Shown: one piece after another, positions 1 through 6,066 of the stretch | Layout of the letters: every line of letters begins with the position of its first letter | Position numbering within the stretch: the stretch's first letter is position 1 | Origin: Actinomycetota bacterium | GTDB taxonomy: Bacteria; Actinomycetota; Acidimicrobiia; Acidimicrobiales; JACDEA01 | DNA: 6,066 bases | Reading direction: 5' to 3' | Assembly: GCA_013816725.1 (NCBI GenBank) | Contig: JACDEA010000149.1 | Location: forward strand, 1-6,066 | Position numbers and translations under genes: made by a program | Notes under the pieces: generated by a model | The model's input: the letters and a program-made list of their open reading frames with translations, nothing else | What the model was told of the DNA's origin: nothing | Databases searched by the model: none

Positions 1-177
1 GGCCACCTGTGTCTGCGTGCCCCGGACGCTGTCGAGGTAGACGAACTTGCGCGACTTCTGCTCCGTGGCGGTGATGATCTTGCCGAGTACGAACTTCTGA
101 TCGGCTTCCTTCTTGCACGCGGTCGTGAGCGCGCCCATGGCGGTGAGCACGGCCACCAGCCCGACGACGCGCCTCAC
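1..177 (-). CDS. Third lipoprotein, N-terminal 59 codons only (3' truncated by the window)
   Basis: Only the start is visible. A GTG at 177-175 overlaps the previous stop as GTGA and opens a frame that runs without a stop to base 1. The protein begins MRRVVGLVAV and has a hydrophobic core of about 16 residues, then TTAC followed by two lysines. This fits a lipobox with a less common Thr at -3, anchoring Cys21. The rest (KEADQKFVLG, then KIITATEQKSRKFVYLD) is polar, with a likely helix followed by a strand, a layout also seen in small lipoproteins of the LppX/LprG kind; 39 residues are too few to claim that. Its first residues resemble those of the neighbouring lipoprotein (MR-x-VV-x-LV), but this may only reflect signal-peptide composition. 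A weak GAGA lies 7 nt before the GTG. It is likely the next gene of the same operon, giving three lipoproteins in a row. Confidence 0.75.
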   Translation of the reverse strand, partial: MRRVVGLVAVLTAMGALTTACKKEADQKFVLGKIITATEQKSRKFVYLDSVRGTQTQVA

Positions 178-188
178 GGCGTGATCTC
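174..188 (-). promoter_or_regulatory. Weak ribosome site with GTGA overlap (third lipoprotein)
   Basis: The GTG at 177-175 shares bases with the TGA at 176-174. GAGA at 188-185 is the only purine-rich match upstream, so initiation probably depends on coupling. Confidence 0.55.
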
Positions 189-674
189 GATCGCGCTCCG
201 CAGAAGCGCGCGTGGCTGGTCGTAGTCCTCGCGGGTCGAGAGCACGAAGAGATGGCGCCCGGAGAACCAGATGGAGATGCTCTGCCGAAGTCCGGTCGTG
301 AGGTACACCACCACCGGTCCGACTCGGTGCGGCTCGGACCGGGCGCCGCCGACCTTGTCGGCGAGGAGGGCCTGCTGCTTCTTGTTTCGGTAGTTGAACC
401 TGTCAGTGAGACGGGCAACTTCAAGAGTCGCGAAGACAAGGTTGGTCTTGCGCAGGCTGTACAGACTCAGAGCGCTGGCGTAGGAGTTGGCCGCCTGTTG
501 CACGGTGGACTGCACGTCCTCCGGGTGGACTTCAAGGTCGCCCAACGTCGCCGGCAGGACATTCGACGGCAGCGGCTTGATGGCCTTGCCGGGTACGCCG
601 CCGGCCGCCGGCGAGCCGCAGGCGCCGACGGCCAGGACGACGACCATGCCGACCAGCGCGACGACGTGTCTCAT
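174..674 (-). CDS. Small lipoprotein of unknown function (166 aa)
   Basis: This is a predicted membrane-anchored lipoprotein that I do not recognise. The first 18 residues form a signal peptide (MRHVV start, Val/Leu-rich core) with lipobox VGAC, putting the lipid anchor on Cys19. A flexible Gly/Ala/Pro stretch (20-45) leads into a soluble domain. Residues about 50-108 look helical and are rich in Ala, Leu and charged residues. Residues about 116-166 look like beta strands and a final helix: VVVYLTTGLRQ, then ISIWFSGRHLFVLST (Trp136), then QPRALLRSAIEI. No enzyme motif is visible. The start at 674 is set by the signal peptide and by the ATGA overlap with the cupredoxin-like gene; the ribosome site is weak (AGG 10 nt upstream), so translation probably depends on coupling. 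The reading frame is open far upstream, but that stretch is the wrong frame of the previous gene. Its position after the transporter genes suggests an accessory envelope part of that system. Confidence 0.85.
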   Translation of the reverse strand: MRHVVALVGMVVVLAVGACGSPAAGGVPGKAIKPLPSNVLPATLGDLEVHPEDVQSTVQQAANSYASALSLYSLRKTNLVFATLEVARLTDRFNYRNKKQQALLADKVGGARSEPHRVGPVVVYLTTGLRQSISIWFSGRHLFVLSTREDYDQPRALLRSAIEITP

Positions 675-687
675 CGGGCGATGACCT
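671..687 (-). promoter_or_regulatory. Weak ribosome site with ATGA overlap (second lipoprotein)
   Basis: Only AGG at 687-685, 10 nt from the ATG at 674-672, is available. The overlap with the TGA at 673-671 suggests re-initiation by ribosomes that finish the gene before it. Confidence 0.6.
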
Positions 688-1195
688 GAACCGACCCGGT
701 GGCGTACGGCCGGGTGCCGTCCTGGTACGGGAAGTTGCCGGCGGCGGCGAACGTCGTCGTCCAGGACTTGCCGGGCTCGATCGACGGCGAGCGGCGATCG
801 GCGAATACGACGGAGCGGACGACGGTGTCCTTGTTCTGGAAACGCACCGGGTAGTTGGTGAAGACGGTGACCGAGTTGGGGTCGAACTGCGACGTGCCGC
901 CCGACGTGTCGCTGTTGATCGTGACGACCTGCTCGCGCACGACGGTGGTGACCGTCGGAGGCTGCGTCGTGGCCGGCTTGATACCGAGGTTGGCCCCCGC
1001 CCCGGCCTTGGTCGTCGTCGTCGCCGCCGCTGCCGGCGCCGGCGTCGTCGTCGTGCACTCGCCAACCCGACAGTTGTTGATCTTGTCCTGCACGTTCAAC
1101 AGCGACTTGTCGCCGACCTTGTTGCTCCCACTACACGCGCCGGCGGCCGAAAGCGCGGTGACCAGCGCGACGGCGCCGGCGAAGCGTCGAATCAT
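671..1195 (-). CDS. Lipoprotein with Thr/Ala linker and copper-less cupredoxin-like domain (174 aa)
   Basis: This is a predicted exported lipoprotein. The start is basic (MIRR), then comes a hydrophobic core and a lipobox ending AGAC, so the mature protein would begin with lipid-modified Cys21. Two further cysteines (42 and 47) could form a small disulfide loop. Residues 48-85 are a Thr/Ala/Pro-rich linker. Residues about 88-174 match a plastocyanin/amicyanin-type cupredoxin in layout: FDPNSVTVF, then VRFQNKD, PGKSWTTTF, NFPYQDGTRPYATGSVQV. Compared with the usual D-x-x-x-H and Y-x-C-x-x-H-P-x-M patterns, the ligand positions read Arg127, Asp159, Arg162 and Ala165, so type-1 copper binding looks lost. 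I infer a structural or protein-binding role on the outside of the membrane. The ATG at 1195 is chosen because a GGGGAG ribosome site lies 6 nt upstream, it overlaps the preceding stop as ATGA, and it gives a clean signal peptide; the frame is open further upstream but inside the ATPase gene. The fold assignment is by motif layout only. Confidence 0.88.
   Translation of the reverse strand: MIRRFAGAVALVTALSAAGACSGSNKVGDKSLLNVQDKINNCRVGECTTTTPAPAAAATTTTKAGAGANLGIKPATTQPPTVTTVVREQVVTINSDTSGGTSQFDPNSVTVFTNYPVRFQNKDTVVRSVVFADRRSPSIEPGKSWTTTFAAAGNFPYQDGTRPYATGSVQVIAR
1010..1054 (-). repeat. ACG-rich trinucleotide tracts encoding the Thr/Ala linker
   Basis: On the coding strand four ACG codons lie at 1054-1043 and three ACG plus one ACC at 1021-1010, separated by CCG/GCG/GCA codons. 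The tract encodes the linker of the cupredoxin-like lipoprotein. In-frame repeat slippage here would change linker length without breaking the gene. Confidence 0.7.
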
Positions 1196-1207
1196 GTGAG
1201 TCTCCCC
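1192..1207 (-). promoter_or_regulatory. Ribosome site and ATGA overlap deciding the cupredoxin-like lipoprotein start
   Basis: GGGGAG at 1207-1202 lies 6 nt before the ATG at 1195-1193, and the ATPase stop (1194-1192) overlaps it. It is the strongest ribosome site in the window, so the lipoprotein could be made at a good level independently of coupling. Confidence 0.8.
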
Positions 1208-4200
1208 GAGCGTTTGACGGCGGCTTCGGAACCGCCGAGGTAGGCCTCGATGACCCGGTCGTCGTTGAGGACGGCTTCTGGAGTCCCGCGCACCACGACC
1301 GCCCCTTGGTCGAGCGCGATCAACTCGTCGGCCACCTGCGAGATCAGGGGCATGTCGTGCTCGATGATCAAGATGCTGCACCCGGTCTCGAACCGCACCC
1401 GGCGCAGTAGCGGCGCCAGCCCCTCGGCCTCGGCTTGAGCGATCCCCGAGGAAGGCTCGTCGAGGAGGAGCACCTTGGGCTCGGCCGCCAGCACGCACGC
1501 GAGGTCGACGATCCGGCGCAGCCCGGTCGAGAGTTCTTTGACGAACTTGTCCTGGTAGGCGTCGAGGCTCAACAACTCGACCAGCCGCTCGGCCCGGGCC
1601 CGGAGGCGGCGCTCGGCCCGGCGCGCCTGCGGGGCGCTTATGGCGTTGAGCAGCGTGCTGCGCACTTCGAGCCGTTGCTCGAGCGCGATCAGAAGCGTCT
1701 CGGTGACGGTGAGCGATGGGAACAACCGCGCGTCCTGGAAGCGACGGACCAGCCCGGCGCTGACCCGCGCTTCGGGCGACGAGCCGGTGACGTCGACACC
1801 GGCGAGCGTCACCCGACCGCCATCGGCGGGTTGGAACCCGCTGATGACGTCGAACAGCGTGGTCTTGCCCGAGCCGTTGGGGCCGATCACGCCGAGAACC
1901 TCGCCGTCGCGCAGCTCGAAGGTGACGTCGTCGACGGCGGTGATGCCGCCGTAGCGCTTGACGATGTGCTCCACCTCGAGGACGTTGCGCGAGTCGCCCA
2001 GCTCCAGCTTGCGCCGCTCGCGCTCGCCCCGCATGGCGCCGGCCGGGGCGCCGTCGGTGAGGGCGCCGGTGCCCTTGACGTACACGGCACGCAGGATGTC
2101 GGGCCGGGCGAGGAGGTCGGACGTGCGCCCGAAGAACTTGACCTCGCCCTTCTCCATGAAGATCGCCCGCTCGGCCAGGTTGAGGGCGACGTTGACCGAC
2201 TGTTCGACGACCACGATGGTCACCCCGCGGCGGTGGATCTCCCGCACGACCTCCAGCAGCTGGCCGACCATGGCCGGCGATAGCCCGAGCGACAGCTCGT
2301 CGATGAGCAGCAGCTTCGGCTGCATGAGGAACGCCTGGGCCAGCGAAAGCATCTGCTGTTCGCCGCCGGACAGGTCGCCGGCCGACGCGTCGGCCCGCTC
2401 GCGCAGGACGGGGAAGATCTCGAAGACCTCCTGAACCCTGGTCTTCACACCCTCGGGATCGTCCTGCAACCAGTTTCCGAGCAGCAGGTTCTCACGGACA
2501 CTCAGCCCGGGGAACACGCCCCGTCCGCCGGGCATGTGCACCACGCCGCGGGCCGCGACCTCGTGCGGCGGCATGTGCGTGACGTCGCGCCCGTTGAACA
2601 CGATCCCGCCGGCCGACGCTTCCTGGGTGCCACTGATTGCTTTCAGCAGGGTCGACTTCCCGGCCCCGTTCGTTCCGAGGAGGGCGATGATCTCGCCCTC
2701 GGTGACGTCGAAGTCGACGCCGAACAGCACCTGCACGCCGTCGTACGCCACGTCGACGTCGCGACACACGAGCAGCTTGTCGTTGCCGGCCTCCTTGGCC
2801 TTGCGCCACTCCTCGGCCGCGATCGACTGCGCGGCGGCGTTGCGGCGGTCGACGTCGAAGAACGCGCCGGCCGACATGATCACGAAGGCGCCGATGACGA
2901 AGAACGGGACCGCGAAGGCAAAGACGCTTTGATAGCCGTAGTTGCGGAAGATGACGCTGGACAGTTGCACGCCGATCACCGCGGCCGGGACCACCGCGAT
3001 GTTGATGATTTGGAGCCCTTGGGTGCGGATCGACGGCGGGATCACCTGCGCGTAGATCGCACTCCGGGCCGGGCCGATGAGGCCGCTCCCGAATGCACTT
3101 ATGCAGCTGGCGGCGATGATCACGGCGATCGGCGGATGGAACGCGTAGAGCAACACCCCGAAGGCGGTGACCAGCCGGAAGATGCCGAACACCGTAAGGA
3201 CCTGTCCGGGGTTGCGGCCGCTGAACCTGTCGATGAGACCGCCGCCGAGCACACCGGCGTACAGCCCGACGATGACCGCGGGAATGAGGATGTATCCGCG
3301 TTGGAGGGCGTCGAGCCCGTAGCGGTCCGACAGGTAGAAGGGGAGGAACAACGCGACCGGCAGGTCGCCGAACTCGAGGATCAGGTCGGCGGCGAACGTG
3401 CGGCGAAGCGTGCGCACCGCGAACGTCGTCCGCCAACCCTCGCCGAAGGACTGGGCCTCGTCCTCGACCCGGGCCACGTCGTCGCTGACCCCTGCCGCCT
3501 TGCGGTCGAAGTACCCCCGCACCGGCTCGCGGAGCCGAATGGCGGCGATGATGCCGATCAGGACGATGGGGATCCCGATGACGACGAATGTGGTCCGGAA
3601 GCCCCATTGGCGGAGCATGAGACCGACACCGAGCACGGAGACGAGGCTGGCGACTCGATTCAGCGTGCCGAGGAAGGCGAACGTGCGCCCCCTCGCCTCG
3701 GGCGGGTAGTAGTCCGCGAGCAGGGAGTACTCCGGGACGTCGCTCGCCGCGAAGCTGACGTCGTCGACCACCCTCGGGATGCCGAGCGAGATCGTGCTGG
3801 TGGCCCGCGACATCCCCATGGCCCCGAGGCCGGAGATGATCGTGCCCACCGCGAACAGAGGTACCCGGCGGTGTCGGTCAGCCCACCAGCCGATGAAGAT
3901 CGTGACGAACACGATGAACGTGCCGATGACGACCTGCACGTTGATGATCGTGGACACCTTGGCCCCGATGGCGCGGGTGATCTCGGGCGCCGCGTAATAA
4001 AAGGCGCGTGTGTCGAACTGCTGGAAGAACGCGGCCATCCCGATGATCAGCGCCGGACCCATTCCGTAGGGCGTCTCGCGGAGGCGCAGCAGGCCCCGGA
4101 TGTCGTCGCGGAAGCGGCGGACGACCCGCACGAGCGGGTTGCGCCTCCGCCGCGGCGGCTTGGGCGGTAGCGCATCGGGCGTGACGGGCTCGAGCACCGG

Positions 4201-4257
4201 CAGGTGCCGGCCGGTGATCTCGTCGAAGACGTCTTCGCCGCTGCTGGTCGTGGTCAT
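1192..4257 (-). CDS. MFS transporter fused to LivF-type and LivG-type ABC ATPases (1021 aa)
   Basis: This single frame joins three modules. Residues 1-61 are a polar, Pro/Arg-rich cytoplasmic N-terminus (four Arg at 36-39). Residues 62-468 form an MFS domain with about 12 hydrophobic helices. It has motif A GWWADRHRR at 123-131, the pseudo-symmetric GGLIDRFSGR at 339-348, and a charged central loop at about 242-285. Residues 495-728 are a LivF-like ATPase: Walker A GTNGAGKST 528-536, signature LSGGEQQ 629-635, Walker B LLLIDEL 649-655, and EQ (685-686) at the H-loop, as is normal for LivF. Residues 758-1007 are a LivG-like ATPase: Walker A GPNGSGKTT 792-800, Q-loop RFQDARLFPSLTV 839-851, signature LSTG 909-912, Walker B LLLDEP 930-935, H-loop EHD 966-968, and the LivG-like ending VIEAYLGG. 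The two ATPases would power the LivHM permease encoded just upstream; the role of the MFS part is unknown. The ATG at 4257 is supported by GAAGG 6 nt upstream and by overlap with the preceding stop. No methionine lies between residues 461 and 562, so the first ATPase has no obvious separate start. Confidence 0.95.
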   Translation of the reverse strand: MTTTSSGEDVFDEITGRHLPVLEPVTPDALPPKPPRRRRNPLVRVVRRFRDDIRGLLRLRETPYGMGPALIIGMAAFFQQFDTRAFYYAAPEITRAIGAKVSTIINVQVVIGTFIVFVTIFIGWWADRHRRVPLFAVGTIISGLGAMGMSRATSTISLGIPRVVDDVSFAASDVPEYSLLADYYPPEARGRTFAFLGTLNRVASLVSVLGVGLMLRQWGFRTTFVVIGIPIVLIGIIAAIRLREPVRGYFDRKAAGVSDDVARVEDEAQSFGEGWRTTFAVRTLRRTFAADLILEFGDLPVALFLPFYLSDRYGLDALQRGYILIPAVIVGLYAGVLGGGLIDRFSGRNPGQVLTVFGIFRLVTAFGVLLYAFHPPIAVIIAASCISAFGSGLIGPARSAIYAQVIPPSIRTQGLQIINIAVVPAAVIGVQLSSVIFRNYGYQSVFAFAVPFFVIGAFVIMSAGAFFDVDRRNAAAQSIAAEEWRKAKEAGNDKLLVCRDVDVAYDGVQVLFGVDFDVTEGEIIALLGTNGAGKSTLLKAISGTQEASAGGIVFNGRDVTHMPPHEVAARGVVHMPGGRGVFPGLSVRENLLLGNWLQDDPEGVKTRVQEVFEIFPVLRERADASAGDLSGGEQQMLSLAQAFLMQPKLLLIDELSLGLSPAMVGQLLEVVREIHRRGVTIVVVEQSVNVALNLAERAIFMEKGEVKFFGRTSDLLARPDILRAVYVKGTGALTDGAPAGAMRGERERRKLELGDSRNVLEVEHIVKRYGGITAVDDVTFELRDGEVLGVIGPNGSGKTTLFDVISGFQPADGGRVTLAGVDVTGSSPEARVSAGLVRRFQDARLFPSLTVTETLLIALEQRLEVRSTLLNAISAPQARRAERRLRARAERLVELLSLDAYQDKFVKELSTGLRRIVDLACVLAAEPKVLLLDEPSSGIAQAEAEGLAPLLRRVRFETGCSILIIEHDMPLISQVADELIALDQGAVVVRGTPEAVLNDDRVIEAYLGGSEAAVKRSGRLT

Positions 4258-4268
4258 TCGCCGCCTTC
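4254..4268 (-). promoter_or_regulatory. Ribosome site and ATGA overlap deciding the MFS-ATPase start
   Basis: GAAGG at 4268-4264 sits 6 nt before the ATG at 4257-4255, and the TGA of the permease gene (4256-4254) overlaps it. This supports translational coupling and fixes the start of the fusion protein. Confidence 0.8.
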
Positions 4269-6066
4269 ACTTGCCGCGCTCGCCGCGCCAATGGCCGCGG
4301 CTTCTCTTTCCCTGACGGTGGTGCCCTCGAGTTCGCCGTCGTGGTCGCTGCGGTGGACATCCGAGGAGAGCGCGAACCGTTGGTTGACCGGCAGCCCGGC
4401 CAGCCCCTGTCCGGTTATCGGCGGGGCCAACGGGATCAGCCGCCGGGCCAGCGCGTTGGCGTCGTAGTCGGCGAACAGGCTGGGGACGACGAGCTGGCGC
4501 CGCTGGGCGAGGATTCGCAGCCAAGAGTCGCGCACCTGGTTGATCAGCGTGATCAGACCGCCCGGCTCGACGTAGAGCAGGGCCAGCGGGATGATCCCGA
4601 TGAAGAAGGCGAACGCCTGATTGTTGGCCAGGAAATAGGCGCTGAGGTTGCCGTAGGCGGAACCCAGGAGGGCGCCGCCGGCCGAGCTGACGCCGCCGAG
4701 GATGGTGAAGATGAACACCTGGAAGCTGCGGTCGGCGCCGTAGCCGGCGCCGGTGACTCCGCGCTGCTGGAACGCGTACAGCGAGCCGGCGAAACCGGCC
4801 ATCGCACCCGAGACGACGAAGGCCAGCACCTTCATCCGCACCAGACCGACGCCGAACGACTGCACGTTGGACTCGTTCTCGCGCGCCGCGATGAGAAGGC
4901 GCCCGAATCGACTGCGGCGCAGGTTCAGGACCACGACGAGTACGAGCAGTACGGCGACGACCGACAGGTAGTACATGCTCCGTTCGTCGGCGAAGTTCAC
5001 GAAGAACAGCGAGGGTCGTTCCACCGACCGGGGCAGATGGTCGCGCAGGTACTTCGGGCTCGAGAACAGCGCAGCCACGGCGTCGGCGAACGCGAACGTG
5101 ACGATGGCCAGATACAGGCCTCGGATTCGTAGCGCGGGCAGGCCGATCAGCATTGCCACCCCGCCGGTGGCGATCGTGCCCCCGGGGACCGCCAACCAGA
5201 ACGACCAGTGGAGGTTGGCATTCAGCGACGCGGCCACGGCGGCGCCTATGGCGACGAAGCCGAATTGACCGAGGCTGACCTGACCGGACCATCCGGTGAG
5301 GACGACGAGCGACAAGCCGACGATCGTGAAGATGGCGATGACCGACAGCAGGTTCTGGATTCGCACCGCGAACATGAACGGCAGCAGCGCGACGAGCAGG
5401 AGAGCCACGGCGACGAAGCCGGCGCGAGCCCATCGAAGGGTGGCAATCGAGCGCAGCTCCTTGGGGACGGGGCGGGGCTCGGCCGTCGCCTCCCACGACG
5501 ATTCCTCCTCGGTCTGGCTGGAGCGGAACAACGAACGGCGCTGCAGCAACAGGCCGGCGACGATGGCCACGAACAGGCCGGTGCTGACGATCGGCTGCGA
5601 GTCGGAATAGGTCCATGCCGTGGCCGCGGCGGCCATGCCGATGCCGACCGACACCCCCACGGCGATCGGAAGGCTTCGCATTCGGGCGAAGACGGCGGCG
5701 GCCAGGGGCGCGAGCAGCGCGGTCGTGCCCCTGCTCAAGCCGGTGGGATCATTCATGAGCCCGTCGGCGATCAGGTTCATGCCCGACAGCACTGCGGCGA
5801 TGACCCACACCAGCGTGGAGAGGCCGGCCACACCGATGCCCAACAGTGCGGCCCGCTCGGCGTTCTCGGCCGCGGCCCGGACAGCGACACCGGCCCGCGT
5901 GTAGCGGAAGAAGATCACGAGCCCGATCAGCGCGATGACCGTGAGCTCCAGCGCGAGCACCTCTGGGAACCCGAAGGGCGCCCGCACGCTGCCGACGTGG
6001 AACTTGAAGCCGGGGAACGGGAGGAGCCGGTGGATCCGCGCCGGCGCCAGGTCGATGGCCGGGACC
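4254..6066 (-). CDS. Fused LivH-LivM permease of a branched-chain-amino-acid-type ABC importer (5' truncated)
   Basis: This is the membrane subunit of a HAAT-family ABC importer, with both permease halves on one chain. The frame stays open to base 6066, so the N-terminal half of the LivH part is missing; a GTG at 5987-5985 is internal and not the real start. 603 codons are visible and residues are numbered from the first full one. Residues 55-77 carry the LivH cytoplasmic loop (TRAG, RAAAENAERAALLGI). Hydrophobic helices follow to about residue 175, then a charged linker at about 176-212. The LivM half spans about 215-516. It has GWSGQVSLGQFGF at 258-270, LRIRGLYLAIVTFAF at 312-326, the ATPase-contacting loop SRFGRLLIAARENE at 385-398 and ILGGVSSAGGALLG at 455-468. 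The LivH half lacks the usual clean GGxGxxxG block near its last helices. A polar tail of about 87 residues (517-603) follows the last LivM helix, much longer than a usual LivM end. The stop overlaps the next start by 4 nt (ATGA), which places the gene in one operon with the ATPase gene. The family is secure; the substrate is unknown. Confidence 0.93.
   Translation of the reverse strand, partial: VPAIDLAPARIHRLLPFPGFKFHVGSVRAPFGFPEVLALELTVIALIGLVIFFRYTRAGVAVRAAAENAERAALLGIGVAGLSTLVWVIAAVLSGMNLIADGLMNDPTGLSRGTTALLAPLAAAVFARMRSLPIAVGVSVGIGMAAAATAWTYSDSQPIVSTGLFVAIVAGLLLQRRSLFRSSQTEEESSWEATAEPRPVPKELRSIATLRWARAGFVAVALLLVALLPFMFAVRIQNLLSVIAIFTIVGLSLVVLTGWSGQVSLGQFGFVAIGAAVAASLNANLHWSFWLAVPGGTIATGGVAMLIGLPALRIRGLYLAIVTFAFADAVAALFSSPKYLRDHLPRSVERPSLFFVNFADERSMYYLSVVAVLLVLVVVLNLRRSRFGRLLIAARENESNVQSFGVGLVRMKVLAFVVSGAMAGFAGSLYAFQQRGVTGAGYGADRSFQVFIFTILGGVSSAGGALLGSAYGNLSAYFLANNQAFAFFIGIIPLALLYVEPGGLITLINQVRDSWLRILAQRRQLVVPSLFADYDANALARRLIPLAPPITGQGLAGLPVNQRFALSSDVHRSDHDGELEGTTVREREAAAIGAASAASEGGE

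Noticed and set aside
675..1058. Upstream extension of the second lipoprotein in its own frame
   Set aside because: This stretch is an out-of-frame reading of the cupredoxin-like gene (His/Arg/Asp-rich). The start at 674 gives a proper lipoprotein signal peptide and a 4-nt overlap.
1435..2283. Plus-strand open frame (282 codons) opposite the ATPase modules
   Set aside because: The same strand-shadow effect; composition is unnatural and the opposite strand carries Walker A, signature and Walker B motifs.
2776..2853. Possible gene boundary between the MFS and first ATPase modules
   Set aside because: There is no stop codon and no methionine between residues 461 and 562; a GTG at residue 497 has no ribosome site. 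The fusion reading is better supported.
2492..3607. Second minus-strand open frame (371 codons) inside the MFS-ATPase gene
   Set aside because: Arg-rich out-of-frame translation without motifs, fully inside a well-supported gene.
2536..4170. Long plus-strand open frame (544 codons) opposite the MFS-ATPase gene
   Set aside because: It is an antisense shadow of a high-GC gene. The translation is an Asp/Glu/Arg/His-rich low-complexity sequence without domains, whereas the minus strand encodes clear MFS and ABC motifs.
4267..5616. Second minus-strand open frame (449 codons) overlapping the permease gene
   Set aside because: Arg/Pro/Gly-rich out-of-frame translation with no membrane segments; the overlapping frame has LivH/LivM motifs.
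5985..5987. GTG as the start of the permease gene
   Set aside because: The frame is open upstream to the window edge. A start here would remove the N-terminal helices of LivH, so the codon is internal.

Overview
The window is a high-GC stretch (about two thirds G+C by eye) that is read entirely from the minus strand. The composition, the almost complete G/C preference at third codon positions, the lipoproteins with Thr/Ala/Pro-rich linkers and the style of the transporter suggest an actinobacterium, perhaps an Acidimicrobiia-like lineage. The lineage is an inference; no rRNA or other phylogenetic marker is present.

There are five genes in transcription order from high to low coordinates. (1) 6066-4254 is a 5'-truncated fused LivH-LivM permease of a branched-chain-amino-acid-type (HAAT) ABC importer. 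(2) 4257-1192 is a 1021-residue fusion of a 12-helix MFS transporter with a LivF-type and then a LivG-type ABC ATPase. (3) 1195-671 is a lipoprotein with a C-terminal cupredoxin-like domain in which all four expected copper ligands are replaced. (4) 674-174 is a 166-residue lipoprotein of unknown function. (5) 177-1 is the start of a third lipoprotein that runs out of the window. All four junctions are 4-nt stop/start overlaps (ATGA three times, GTGA once). There is no intergenic DNA, so no internal promoter, terminator, RNA gene or mobile element is expected, and I saw none.

The genes look like one translationally coupled operon encoding a cell-envelope transport system. The two membrane subunits of the ABC importer are on one polypeptide. 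Both ATPases are on another, and that second polypeptide also carries a complete secondary transporter. Three small lipoproteins follow and would sit on the outer face of the membrane. The substrate-binding protein expected for this importer type is not in the window and may lie upstream of base 6066 or below base 1. The transported substrate cannot be read from the sequence: 'branched-chain amino acid' is only the family name, and members also carry urea, amides, aromatic acids and other compounds.

The most notable points are the MFS-LivF-LivG fusion inside an ABC operon, the copper-less cupredoxin lipoprotein, and the conserved-looking lipoprotein cluster coupled to the transporter.
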